Part shown: one piece after another, positions 26,547 to 35,729 of the stretch
How positions within the stretch are numbered: position 1 is the stretch's first letter
Layout of the letters: every line of letters begins with the position of its first letter
Assembly (NCBI GenBank): GCA_963806935.1
Contig: CAWEAT010000013.1
Coordinates: 46,622 to 110,621, forward strand
Direction: 5' to 3'
DNA length: 64,000 nucleotides
Source: Roseiarcus sp963806935
Lineage (GTDB): Bacteria; Pseudomonadota; Alphaproteobacteria; Rhizobiales; Beijerinckiaceae
The notes under the pieces: generated by a model
Databases searched by the model: none
What the model was told of the DNA's origin: nothing
Seen by the model: the letters and a program-made list of their open reading frames with translations, nothing else
Made by a program: the position numbers and the translations under genes

Positions 26547-27848
26547 ATGTCGGATCTGTCGCCCCGCGAAATCGTCTCCGAACTTGACCGCTATATCGTC
26601 GGTCAGGCGGACGCCAAGCGCGCCGTCGCCATCGCGCTGCGCAATCGGTGGCGGCGCCTGCGCCTGACGTCGCCGATGCGCGAGGAGGTGATGCCGAAGA
26701 ACATCCTGATGATCGGCCCGACCGGCTGCGGCAAGACCGAGATCGCGCGTCGCCTCGCCAAGCTCGCCGCGGCGCCGTTCCTCAAGGTCGAGGCGACGAA
26801 ATTCACCGAGGTCGGCTATGTCGGGCGCGACGTCGAGCAGATCGTCCGCGATCTGATCGAGGTCGCGATCGGCCTGGTCAAGAGCCGCAAGCGCAAGGAC
26901 ATCGAAGCGAAGGCCGAGCTCGCGGCCGAAGAACGCGTGCTCGACGCGCTGGTCGGCGCGGCCTCGTCCTCCGCCACTCGCGAAGCCTTCCGCCGCAAGC
27001 TGCACGCTGGCGAGCTCAACGACAAGGAAATCGAGGTCGAATTGCCCCAGAGCGGCTCCGGCCTGCCGATGTTCGAGCTTCCCAACATGCCAGGCGCTTC
27101 GATCGGCGCGATCAACATCGCCGACATTTTCGGCAAAGGGCAGCGCACCAAGGCCAAACGCATGACGGTGGCGGAAGCGCGCGAGCCGCTGATCTCGGCC
27201 GAAGCCGACAAGCTGCTCGATCAGGACGCGATCGTGCGCGACGCGGTGGCCGAGGTCGAGAGCAACGGCATCGTCTTCCTCGACGAGATCGACAAGATCT
27301 GCGCCCGCGAGGGCCGGGGCGGCGCCGACGTGTCGCGCGAGGGCGTCCAGCGCGACCTGCTGCCGCTGATCGAGGGCACGACGGTCGCCACCAAGCACGG
27401 GACGGTCAAGACCGATCATATCCTCTTCGTCGCCTCCGGCGCCTTTCACATCGCCCGGCCTTCCGACCTCCTGCCCGAGCTCCAGGGTCGACTCCCGATC
27501 CGGGTCGAGCTCAGTTCCCTCACCGAGGAGGATTTCAAGCGCATCCTCACCGACACCGAGGCGAGCCTCATCAAGCAATATGTGGCGCTGATGCAGACCG
27601 AGGGCGTCAACCTCGAGTTCACCGACGATGCAGTGGCGGCGATCGCGCGCGTCGCGGCCAAGGTGAACGGGTCGGTCGAGAACATCGGCGCGCGCCGCCT
27701 GCAGACGGTGATGGAGCGGGTCCTGGACGAAGTGAGCTTCACCGCCGCCGACCGGAACGGCGAGGTCATCCGCATCGACGGCGATTTCGTCGAGCGCAAC
27801 GTCGGCGACCTCGCCGGCAACGCCGACTTGAGCCGGTTCATCTTGTAA
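26547..27848 (+). CDS. hslU: HslU, ATPase/unfoldase of HslUV
   Basis: This is the AAA+ unfoldase partner of HslV, with 433 residues. Walker A is GPTGCGKT (57-64), Walker B is GIVFLDEIDKI, and the sensor-2 arginine is in NIGARRLQ. The intermediate I-domain lies at about 110-230. The start is the ATG after a short spacer from hslV. The 3' end overlaps the convergent gene at 27838-28410 by 11 bases. Confidence 0.97.
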   Translation: MSDLSPREIVSELDRYIVGQADAKRAVAIALRNRWRRLRLTSPMREEVMPKNILMIGPTGCGKTEIARRLAKLAAAPFLKVEATKFTEVGYVGRDVEQIVRDLIEVAIGLVKSRKRKDIEAKAELAAEERVLDALVGAASSSATREAFRRKLHAGELNDKEIEVELPQSGSGLPMFELPNMPGASIGAINIADIFGKGQRTKAKRMTVAEAREPLISAEADKLLDQDAIVRDAVAEVESNGIVFLDEIDKICAREGRGGADVSREGVQRDLLPLIEGTTVATKHGTVKTDHILFVASGAFHIARPSDLLPELQGRLPIRVELSSLTEEDFKRILTDTEASLIKQYVALMQTEGVNLEFTDDAVAAIARVAAKVNGSVENIGARRLQTVMERVLDEVSFTAADRNGEVIRIDGDFVERNVGDLAGNADLSRFIL

Positions 27849-28410
27849 ACGCGGAGACCAGCGTCAGCCTCGTCGCAAGAGTTCGCGCAGGAATATACTC
27901 GACGTCGATGCTGACGCCGTCCCCGCTCAGAGGGTTCGCTGTGTAGACGGCGGAGACCGACAACTCGACCAAGCTCACGATCGTGAGGATGGCGATGGTG
28001 AGCGGGGTCTCTCCGCTCGGGGCTGCGCCCAGCAACAACTCCGCAATTCGGCAGCAATCGTCCATCGTCGCCGCCAGCGGGGGCAGTTTGATGGTGTCGA
28101 TCTGACCCGCAAAGGTCGCGGCGTCGACCACCCTGGGTTCGCGCGCAATGACGGCGCCGGAGTTGATCAACGGCAGGACGAGCTTGCCAACCGAGGCGGT
28201 CACGAGATTGATATTTTGAATGTTGACCTCGGTGGCGTATACGCCCGGCCGAACGCCGGCGACACAGCAACAGCCTGCCTCGGCCTGCTTACCGCACACA
28301 ACCTTCACGCTATACGCAAAGATCTCGGGCTGATCCGCCGCGGCGCCCAGCGCCTCGAAAAGTGGATGCGTAGACCGGTCAGCGGTTGAGCCCGTTTGAG
28401 ACTTAGCCAT
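27838..28410 (-). CDS. Uncharacterised cysteine-rich protein
   Basis: I cannot name the family. The 190-residue protein has a polar start, then YSVKVVCGKQAEAGCCCVAGVRPGVYATEVNIQNIN, with four closely spaced cysteines, and a C-terminal hydrophobic stretch of about 25 residues (TIAILTIVSLVELSVSAVY). A pair of cysteines follows in MDDCCRI. The RPGVYATEVNI pattern looks like a conserved motif rather than chance. The gene is convergent with hslU and overlaps its 3' end by 11 bases. An SD-like GGGAGG lies upstream of the ATG. Confidence 0.7.
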   Translation of the reverse strand: MAKSQTGSTADRSTHPLFEALGAAADQPEIFAYSVKVVCGKQAEAGCCCVAGVRPGVYATEVNIQNINLVTASVGKLVLPLINSGAVIAREPRVVDAATFAGQIDTIKLPPLAATMDDCCRIAELLLGAAPSGETPLTIAILTIVSLVELSVSAVYTANPLSGDGVSIDVEYIPARTLATRLTLVSAFTR

Positions 28411-28677
28411 CTCGACCTCCCTGAAAACGTCCGTGGGATGAGCGGCGCCTAGGCGCTACACAGTCATCCATCTGGCGTCGATGCTGTCTTGCGCTTTCCG
28501 GCGCGTTCCGAGGCGCCGTCTCAACGCCAACGATAGCAGTGGCGGGGAAGGAGAGCCAGTTAGTGGAGTTACCCATTTCGCCCGCTTGGATGGTTATTTG
28601 AGGCGCCGCCCCTTCGCTTGCCTGAACACGAAGAAAGGCGGAAGAGGGCTCGACGCACCCGGTTCCAGGAGAGCTTC

Positions 28678-29208
28678 ATGACGACGCGGCTCGTTCTGAC
28701 CTTTGTCGGCGACGATCGGCCGGGAGTGGTCAGCGAGATTTCGCAAGCGGTCGCGGCGCACCGCGGGACATGGCTCGAGAGCCGCTCCGTGCGGCTTGCG
28801 GGCAAGTTCGCCGGCGTGGTGCTCGTCAGCGTTCCGGACGAAAGCCTCATCCCGCTCGAATCCGCGCTCGCGAAGCTCGCCCCATCCGGCCTGCGCGTCT
28901 CGATCGACCGCGGCGCGGCAGGCGACGAAAAGCTCGGGCGGCTGGTTACGCTCGAGATCGTGGGCGCCGAGCGGCCCGGCATCGTGCGCGACGTGACGCG
29001 GACGCTCACCAGCCTTGGCGTCAACATCGAGGAGTTCACGAGCGGACTCGAAGGCGAGCCCTTCACCGGCGCCGAGATGTTTCGCGCTCATGCGCGCCTC
29101 AGCGTCCCCGAGGGCCTCGAACTCGACGAGTTGCGCAAGGCGGTCGAGCGGCTCGCGGCCGAGATCATGGTTGATCTTGCGGTCGGCGACGCCGGGCCAG
29201 GCCCTTGA
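28678..29208 (+). CDS. Tandem ACT-domain protein (GcvR-like)
   Basis: The 176-residue protein consists of two ACT domains (about residues 3-75 and 86-165), starting TTRLVLTFVGDDRPGVVSEIS and LVTLEIVGAERPGIVRDVTRTL. This is the architecture of GcvR, which restrains the glycine-cleavage activator GcvA, and of related amino-acid-sensing regulators. I chose the ATG at 28678 because the ACT fold starts there. There is no DNA-binding domain. The role is inferred. Confidence 0.84.
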   Translation: MTTRLVLTFVGDDRPGVVSEISQAVAAHRGTWLESRSVRLAGKFAGVVLVSVPDESLIPLESALAKLAPSGLRVSIDRGAAGDEKLGRLVTLEIVGAERPGIVRDVTRTLTSLGVNIEEFTSGLEGEPFTGAEMFRAHARLSVPEGLELDELRKAVERLAAEIMVDLAVGDAGPGP

Positions 29209-29295
29209 GCGGGGCGCCCAATCGGCCCTTGCGCGCCGTTCGCCGCGTTGCCATAAGGGCCGCCCTTCCCGCCCCTCCGAACTCAAGCGAAAGAC

Positions 29296-30330
29296 ATGGC
29301 GAAGTTTCCCGAACGCGTGTTCTCAGGCGTTCAGCCGACCGGCAATCTGCACCTCGGCAATTATCTCGGCGCGATCAAGCGCTTCGTCGAGATGCAGAAG
29401 ACGCATCCGTGCATCTATTGCGTCGTCGACCTGCACGCGATGACCCTGCCGCACGAGCCTGAGCAGCTTCGACGCACGACCCGCGAAGTGACGGCGGCCT
29501 TTCTCGCCTGCGGCATCGATCCGAAGGCCAACATCGTTTTCAACCAAAGCCGGGTGGCCGAGCACGCCGAGCTCGCCTGGGTGTTCGATTGCGTGGCCCG
29601 GCTCGGCTGGCTCAACCGCATGACCCAGTTCAAGGAGAAGGCGGGCAAGGACCGGGAGAACGCCTCGATCGGGCTTTACAACTACCCCGTCCTGATGGCC
29701 GCCGATATTCTCGTTTATCGGGCGACCCACGTTCCCGTCGGCGACGACCAGAAGCAGCATCTCGAACTCGCCCGCGACATCGCGCAGAAGTTCAACAACG
29801 ACTTCGCGTCCTCGATCGCCGCCCATGGCCATGGCGACGCCTATTTTCCGCTGCCCGAACCCTTGATCCAGGGGCCAGCGACGCGGGTCATGAGCCTGCG
29901 CGACGGGACCAAGAAAATGTCGAAGTCGGACCCGTCGGAATACGCCCATATCGCCCTCACCGACGATGCGGACGCCATCGCGCAGAAGATCCGCCGCGCC
30001 AAGACCGATCCCGAGCCGCTGCCGGGCGAAGTCGAGGGTCTGGCGCGCCGCCCCGAAGCCGACAATCTCATCGGCATCTTCGCCGCGCTCAACGACGAGA
30101 CGAAGGAAGACGTGCTCGGGCGCTTCGGCGGCAGCCAGTTCTCGACCTTCAAGACCGCGCTTGCCGACCTCGCAATCGAGAGGCTCGCCCCGATTCGCGC
30201 CGAGATGCTGCGTCTGGCGGGCGATCCGGCCTTCACCGATGGCGTCCTGGCGGAGGGAGCAGAGAAGGCGCGGGCGATCGCGCGCCCGAACATGGACGCG
30301 ATCAAGGACATCCTCGGCCTCGTGCGATAG
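29296..30330 (+). CDS. trpS: Tryptophanyl-tRNA synthetase
   Basis: This class I aminoacyl-tRNA synthetase charges tRNA-Trp. The 344-residue protein has the HIGH-type motif in GNLHLGNYLGA (residues about 17-27) and the KMSKS loop in TKKMSKSDPSE, with the TrpRS PVLMAADILVYRATHVPVGDDQKQH segment between. It is preceded by an 87-base gap after the ACT gene. Confidence 0.97.
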   Translation: MAKFPERVFSGVQPTGNLHLGNYLGAIKRFVEMQKTHPCIYCVVDLHAMTLPHEPEQLRRTTREVTAAFLACGIDPKANIVFNQSRVAEHAELAWVFDCVARLGWLNRMTQFKEKAGKDRENASIGLYNYPVLMAADILVYRATHVPVGDDQKQHLELARDIAQKFNNDFASSIAAHGHGDAYFPLPEPLIQGPATRVMSLRDGTKKMSKSDPSEYAHIALTDDADAIAQKIRRAKTDPEPLPGEVEGLARRPEADNLIGIFAALNDETKEDVLGRFGGSQFSTFKTALADLAIERLAPIRAEMLRLAGDPAFTDGVLAEGAEKARAIARPNMDAIKDILGLVR

Positions 30331-30622
30331 CCGGAGCCGGCGCCCGGAACGCAAATAAATATATTTGTGCTTGCGCCAAACCACGCCGCACAGGAACCGG
30401 ATCGGCATATCTTGCGCCCGACAGGTCGAGGCGCCACCAGTTATAGCGTTCCGCGGTGCGCCATTCCGCCCGCTGGCCTCGTTACTGGTTAACGACTTTG
30501 CGGCAAACTTTTCGTAAACCAAGAGAGAGCTGATTCGGACCTTCCTGGCGGAGGGAGACGGGGTCGGCGGACGGCCCGGCGAGCGCAAGACGGCGCCGCC
30601 AGGTTCTCGAGGAGGCGATTCG

Positions 30623-33190
30623 TTGCGGGGGTTCGGCGGGGCGCAGCGCCCCGGAATCGGCGGGCGGACGCGAAGGTTCGACCGCGCGCGCGCGGTCAAG
30701 CCGGCGGCGGGCCTCGCGCTTTACCTGCTTGCGGGCGCGCTGGCGTGCGCCCAGGACGTCTCGCAGCCCCTCGACGCCCCGGCCCGGCTGGTGTTCGACA
30801 TGGCGTCCGCGCAGGCCAATGTCGCTGGCCTCGCCATCCTGTCGCTGATGCTGCTCGCGACCATAACCGCCGTCCTTCACCTGATCGGCCGCAGGATATG
30901 GACGCGCCGCGTCCGCGAGCTCGAGACCGAACTCGCCCGGACCAGCGCCAAGCTCGATCGCGCGTCGCTGATGCTGCGCAGCGAATCGCAAATCCTCATC
31001 TCCTGGGAGCGCCCCGATGCGGAGCCCGCGATCGAGGGCGATTTCGCACTGATCGCCGATTCGCCGCTGCCTTCGCGGGTGCTCGGTTTCGGCGCCTGGC
31101 TGGAACCGGCCGAAGCGGCCAGGATCGGAGAGGCGACGGAGCGACTCCTGACCCGCGGCGAAGCTTTCGCCGCCGCCGTGATCAGCCTGCGCGGGCGCCA
31201 TCTGGAACTCGATGGGCGCCCGGTGTCCGGCAGCGCGGTCATGCGGATCCGCGACGTGTCCGGCGAGCGGCTTCAACTGGCGAAGCTGCGCGATCAATTC
31301 GCTCAGGCCGAGGGCGCCCTCGACGGGCTCCGCCGCGCGCTCGTAACGGCCGACATGCCGGCATGGACGCGCGACGCCGCAGGCCGGATTGCCTGGTGCA
31401 ATATACCCTACGCCCACGCTGTCGACGCGCCCGACGACCAGGCGGCAATCGATAGGGGCGGCGAATTGTTCGATCCCGCGGTGCGTCGCGAAGCGGCGGC
31501 GGCGGTCAGGGAGACCGGCGCTTGGAGCCGCCGGGCGTCGGCGGTCGTCGGCGGCGAGCGCCGGACGTTCGACGCGGTCGAGGCGCGCACAGCGGTCGGC
31601 TCCGCCGGCGTCGCACGCGACATTTCTGAAATCGCCGCGCTGCGAGCCGAGATGGAGCGCAATGAGGACGACTACTCGCGCATGATCGACCGGCTGTCGA
31701 CCGCGGTGGCGATCTTCGACAAGTCCAAGCGGCTGACCTTGTACAATGCCGCCTACCGGCAGATTTGGCCGCTCGAGCCCGCCTTCCTCGATCAGAGGCC
31801 GACCGACGGCGAAATCCTCAATTCGCTCCGCGCCAAGCGGCAGCTGCCCGAGCAGGTCGACTTTCCTGCCTGGAAGGCGCAGCAGCTGAACGCCTATCGC
31901 GCGATCGAGCCGAGCGAGACCGTGTGGCACCTGCCGGACGGCCGAGCGTTGCGCGTCGTCACCAGCCCCAATCCGAAAGGCGGCGTCACCTACCTCTACG
32001 ACGACGCGACGCAAAGTTACGCGCTCGCTTCGCAGGTGAATGCGCTCACCCACGTGCAGGGCGAGACGCTGGACGCGCTGAAGGAGGGCGTGGCGGCGTT
32101 CGGCGCCGACGGGCGCATGAAGCTGTTCAATCCGGCTTTCGCCGAGCTTTGGCGCTTCGATCCCGCCGTCTTGCGCGCCCGCCCGCATATCGACGAGATC
32201 GCGCGCGCCTGCAAGCCGCTGTGCCGCAAGCCCGAGCTGTTCGACGATCTCACCGCGATGATCGTCGATCTTCCCGACCATCGTGAAAGCCGGACGGCGC
32301 GGATCGAGCGGACCGACGGGTTGATCCTTGAATGCGCCGCGCTGCCTTTGCCCGACGGGGCGACGCTGATGACCTCGCTCGACGTGACCGCCGGCGTCAA
32401 TGTCGAGCGGGCGCTGACCGAGCGCAATCAGGCGCTGATCGCCGCCGAACGGCTGCGCAACGATTTCGTCAACCACGTCTCTTATGAACTGCGTACGCCG
32501 CTCACGAACATCATCGGCTTCACCCAGCTTCTGGCGGGCGGCGGCGTCGGCCCGCTCAATCCCAAGCAGCTCGAATACGCCGGCTTCATCACCAATTCGT
32601 CGTCAGCGCTGCTCGCGATCATCGACGACATTCTCGATCTGGCGTCGATCGACGCCGGAGCGCTCGAGCTCAGGCTCGAGGAGGTCGACGTCGCCGAGGC
32701 GATGAAGGCCGCCGCGTCAGGCGTCCAGGACCGGCTGAGCGAAGCGGCGATCGAATTGCGCATCGTCATGACCGACGGCGTCGGGTCGCTCAGCGCCGAC
32801 GGCCGGCGGGTGCGCCAGGTCCTGTTCAATCTGCTCTCCAACGCCATCAACTATTCGGAGGCGGGCCAGACCGTCACGCTCGCGGCAATGCGGCGCGGTT
32901 CGGAGATCGTGTTCAAGGTCAGCGATCGGGGACGCGGCATTCCTCCGGAAGTGATCGATCGCGTCTTCGATCGGTTCGAGACCTTTCCGAACGGCTCGCG
33001 TCATCGCGGCCCCGGACTCGGCCTTTCGATGGTGAGAGAGATGGTGGAACTGCATCACGGCCGGGTGCTGATCGATACCGCGCCGAGGGAGGGCACCACG
33101 GTCACCTGCATTTTTCCCGTGGACGCGACGGCGGCTCCGGCGGCCACGCCGCAACTGGCGGCGCCCTCCGAGCGGCAATCGGCGCAGTAG
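30623..33190 (+). CDS. divL: DivL-type histidine-kinase-like protein with Tyr in the H-box
   Basis: DivL is a cell-fate pseudokinase that reads DivK phosphorylation and controls the CckA-CtrA pathway. The 855-residue protein has an N-terminal membrane anchor (about 66-90), PAS-like regions at about 235-340, 355-460 and 480-590, then a DHp domain in which the phospho-accepting histidine is replaced by Tyr621 (NHVSYELRTPLTN). The ATP-binding domain keeps the N-box (NLLSNAINYS), the G1 box (DRGRGIP) and the G2 box (GPGLGLSMV). The start is TTG 30623 with a strong SD (GAGGAGG) eight bases upstream. It lies six bases before tsaE. A Tyr H-box is the known signature of DivL. Confidence 0.92.
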   Translation: MRGFGGAQRPGIGGRTRRFDRARAVKPAAGLALYLLAGALACAQDVSQPLDAPARLVFDMASAQANVAGLAILSLMLLATITAVLHLIGRRIWTRRVRELETELARTSAKLDRASLMLRSESQILISWERPDAEPAIEGDFALIADSPLPSRVLGFGAWLEPAEAARIGEATERLLTRGEAFAAAVISLRGRHLELDGRPVSGSAVMRIRDVSGERLQLAKLRDQFAQAEGALDGLRRALVTADMPAWTRDAAGRIAWCNIPYAHAVDAPDDQAAIDRGGELFDPAVRREAAAAVRETGAWSRRASAVVGGERRTFDAVEARTAVGSAGVARDISEIAALRAEMERNEDDYSRMIDRLSTAVAIFDKSKRLTLYNAAYRQIWPLEPAFLDQRPTDGEILNSLRAKRQLPEQVDFPAWKAQQLNAYRAIEPSETVWHLPDGRALRVVTSPNPKGGVTYLYDDATQSYALASQVNALTHVQGETLDALKEGVAAFGADGRMKLFNPAFAELWRFDPAVLRARPHIDEIARACKPLCRKPELFDDLTAMIVDLPDHRESRTARIERTDGLILECAALPLPDGATLMTSLDVTAGVNVERALTERNQALIAAERLRNDFVNHVSYELRTPLTNIIGFTQLLAGGGVGPLNPKQLEYAGFITNSSSALLAIIDDILDLASIDAGALELRLEEVDVAEAMKAAASGVQDRLSEAAIELRIVMTDGVGSLSADGRRVRQVLFNLLSNAINYSEAGQTVTLAAMRRGSEIVFKVSDRGRGIPPEVIDRVFDRFETFPNGSRHRGPGLGLSMVREMVELHHGRVLIDTAPREGTTVTCIFPVDATAAPAATPQLAAPSERQSAQ

Positions 33191-33196
33191 CAGGGC

Positions 33197-34762
33197 ATGA
33201 CCGATCGCTCCGACCGGACCGAGGGAGCCGACGCGTGGAGCCTCGAGGCGCAGGACGAGGCGGCGACGCTGGAAATCGCCGCTGCGCAGGCCGCGTGGCT
33301 CGAGCCCGGCGACTTCGTCGGCCTGACCGGCGATCTCGGCGCGGGCAAGACGACCTTCGCCCGAGGCCTGATCCGAGCCCTGACCGGGGTGCGTGATCTC
33401 GAGGCGCCCAGCCCGACCTTCACCCTGATGCAGGTCTATGACACGCCGCGAGGACCGGTGGTCCACGCCGATTTTTATCGGCTTCGCGGCCCTCGCGAAC
33501 TCGACAATCTGGGCTGGGAGGAGGCTATCGCCGATGCGATCGCGATCGTCGAATGGCCGGAGCGGATTTCCGAGGCGCTGCCCCCCGACCGGCTCGAAGT
33601 CGAGATCCGTTTCGACCCCGGCCGAGGCCCCGACTATCGTCGGCTCACCCTGCGCGGGAAGGGCTCCATAAACCGCCGGCTGACGCTGGCCCTCGGGGTT
33701 GCGAGGCTCCTGAAGCGCGCCGGCTGGACCGGCGCGAGGCGCGAATTCCTCCAGGGCGACGCCTCCATTCGCGCCTACGAGCGGCTTACGCGATACACCG
33801 GCGCGACGGCGATCCTGATGATCTCGCCGCCCCGGCGCGATGGGCCGATCCTACGCTACGGCAAGCCCTACGCGGCGATCGCCAAGCTGTCGCCGGACAT
33901 CCGCGCTTTCGTCGCGATGGCGGACGGCCTCCGCGGCCAAGGCTACTCTACGCCTGCCCTGATCGCGCACAGCGTCGAGGAAGGTCTGGCGCTGATCGAG
34001 GACTTCGGCTCGACGACCATCGCCGACGGCGGCGTTCCCGACAGCGCGCGCTACGCTGAGGCAGTCGCGCTTCTCGTCGATCTTCACGTCCGCCAATTGC
34101 CCGACAGCCTGCCGGTTGGCGACGAAACCTACACCCTGCCGGTCTATGATATCGAGGCGATGCTGGTCGAGGTCGAGCTCGCGCTCGACTGGTATGCGCC
34201 CTCGGTCGTGCGGGCGACGCCGCCCACCGGCGCGCGGATGCAGTTCCTGGCGATCTGGCGCGAGCTTCTCGGGCCGATCCTCGCTCAGCCGACCACCTGG
34301 ACGCTTCGCGATTTTCACTCGCCCAACCTCCATTGGCTGGCCGATCGGCAGGGGCTGAAAAGGATCGGCCTGATCGACTTTCAGGACGCGGTGCTCGGGC
34401 CGCCGGCCTACGATGTCGCTTCACTCCTCCAGGACGCGCGCGTCGACGTGCCGGAGGAACTCGAGATGCGGCTCGCCGCCCTCTACATTCGGCGCAGAAC
34501 GGCCGCCGACCCCGCCTTCGATTCCCAAAACTTCGCGGCCGCCTATGCGGCGATGGGCGCGCAGCGGGCGACCAAGGTCCTGGGCATCTTCGCCCGGCTC
34601 GACAAGCGGGATGGCAAGCCCGAGTACCTGCGCCACCTGCCGCGGATCGAACGCTACCTCGCCCGCAACCTCGCCCATCCGTTGCTTCGGCCGCTTGCGC
34701 TCTGGTATCAGAACCACTTGCCGCGGGCGCTCGGAGAGCCGCCCGTCAAATCCGAACCCTGA
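33197..34762 (+). CDS. TsaE-AmgK fusion: tRNA t6A factor plus amino-sugar kinase
   Basis: The 521-residue protein joins two enzymes. Residues 1 to about 150 are TsaE, the P-loop ATPase needed for t6A37 tRNA modification (GDLGAGKTTFARGL, SPTFTLMQVY, HADFYRL, IVEWPER). Residues about 175-521 are an aminoglycoside-phosphotransferase-fold kinase (FLQGDASIRAYERL, RDFHSPNLHWL, IGLIDFQDA) of the AmgK type, which phosphorylates the anomeric hydroxyl of MurNAc or GlcNAc in peptidoglycan recycling. The next gene is a MurU-like uridylyltransferase, which supports AmgK. The fusion seems typical of alphaproteobacteria, as far as I know. Confidence 0.92.
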   Translation: MTDRSDRTEGADAWSLEAQDEAATLEIAAAQAAWLEPGDFVGLTGDLGAGKTTFARGLIRALTGVRDLEAPSPTFTLMQVYDTPRGPVVHADFYRLRGPRELDNLGWEEAIADAIAIVEWPERISEALPPDRLEVEIRFDPGRGPDYRRLTLRGKGSINRRLTLALGVARLLKRAGWTGARREFLQGDASIRAYERLTRYTGATAILMISPPRRDGPILRYGKPYAAIAKLSPDIRAFVAMADGLRGQGYSTPALIAHSVEEGLALIEDFGSTTIADGGVPDSARYAEAVALLVDLHVRQLPDSLPVGDETYTLPVYDIEAMLVEVELALDWYAPSVVRATPPTGARMQFLAIWRELLGPILAQPTTWTLRDFHSPNLHWLADRQGLKRIGLIDFQDAVLGPPAYDVASLLQDARVDVPEELEMRLAALYIRRRTAADPAFDSQNFAAAYAAMGAQRATKVLGIFARLDKRDGKPEYLRHLPRIERYLARNLAHPLLRPLALWYQNHLPRALGEPPVKSEP

Positions 34763-34788
34763 AGTCAAGATCGCCTAAGGACCCGCCG

Positions 34789-35514
34789 ATGAGCCCGCCG
34801 GTTCCCAAGACGGCCATGGTGTTCGCCGCCGGCCTCGGGACGCGGATGCGGCCGATCACCGAGACGCTGCCGAAGCCCCTGGTCAAGGTCGGCGGCCGGG
34901 CGCTCATCGATCACTCGCTCGACCGCCTGGCGGAAAACGGCGTCGAGCGGGCGATCGTCAATGTCCATTGGCTCGCCGATCAGATCGAGGCGCATCTCGC
35001 CCAACGGCGATCGCCGAAGATCATCATCTCCGACGAGCGCGCGACGCTTCTCGATCAGGGCGGCGGGATCAAGCGCGCGCTGCCGATGATCGGCGCCGAT
35101 CCGTTTCTCATCTGCAACACCGACGCGTTCTGGATCGAGGGTCCGCGGTCGAACATCGCCCGCCTCGCCAGGGCGTTCGATCCCGAGGCGATGGACATCC
35201 TGCTCCTGGTCGCGGCCGGCGCGGGAGCGGTCGGCGTCGACTGGCCCGGCGACTTCACGATGGACCACGACGGGCGGCTCGAGCCGCGCGAGCCGCGCCA
35301 TGTCGCGCCGTTCGTCTACACCGGCGTCGGGATCGTCAAGCCTGAGCTGTTCGCCAACGAGCCCGCCGAGGTCTTTCGCCTCGCGCCGTTCTTTCACGCG
35401 GCGGCGGCCGACGGCCGGCTGCACGGGGTCCGCCTCGACGGCCTTTGGGTCCATGTCGGACGGCCCGAGAGCATCGCGCAGGCCGAGACGGCGATCGATC
35501 GTTCCATTCTGTGA
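34789..35514 (+). CDS. murU: MurU-type nucleotidyltransferase
   Basis: The 241-residue NTP-transferase starts with the nucleotide-binding signature AMVFAAGLGTRMRPITETLPKPLVKVGG. MurU converts MurNAc-alpha-1-phosphate to UDP-MurNAc, letting cells bypass MurA by recycling. The start is ATG 34789 with TAAGGA upstream; a longer frame upstream belongs to the reverse of the AmgK region. It could alternatively be another sugar-1-phosphate nucleotidyltransferase, but the adjacent AmgK and nearby murC favour MurU. Confidence 0.9.
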   Translation: MSPPVPKTAMVFAAGLGTRMRPITETLPKPLVKVGGRALIDHSLDRLAENGVERAIVNVHWLADQIEAHLAQRRSPKIIISDERATLLDQGGGIKRALPMIGADPFLICNTDAFWIEGPRSNIARLARAFDPEAMDILLLVAAGAGAVGVDWPGDFTMDHDGRLEPREPRHVAPFVYTGVGIVKPELFANEPAEVFRLAPFFHAAAADGRLHGVRLDGLWVHVGRPESIAQAETAIDRSIL

Positions 35515-35519
35515 GCAGA

Positions 35520-35634
35520 ACCCTCTCCCCTTGCGGGAGAGGGCAGGGTGAGGGGTCGCGCGGTCAGGCGCGCTGTCGCGCGCGAACCCCTCATCCGGCG
35601 CTTCGCGCCACCTTCTCCCGCAGGGGGAGAAGGG
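35520..35634. repeat. REP/MITE-like palindromic intergenic element
   Basis: The element starts with CCCTCTCCCCTTGCGGGAGAG and ends with CTTCTCCCGCAGGGGGAGAAG, each a small hairpin. The internal arms GTGAGGGGT and ACCCCTCAT are complementary. This layout is common among dispersed intergenic repeats in GC-rich Proteobacteria. Only one copy is in the window. It lies between murU and the MntA/HepT pair. Confidence 0.7.
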
Positions 35635-35729
35635 GCGCCATTGAATTTATCTGTTGCATAAATCTGACGCAGGATGAGAGCCTGGTTAGGCCGTCGAAAC
35701 CGGACGGCTTTTGTGGTACAAAAAGCCGC

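Noticed and set aside
30482..32476. Minus-strand frame of 664 codons opposite divL
   Set aside because: It is the antisense shadow of divL and has no plausible start or motif.
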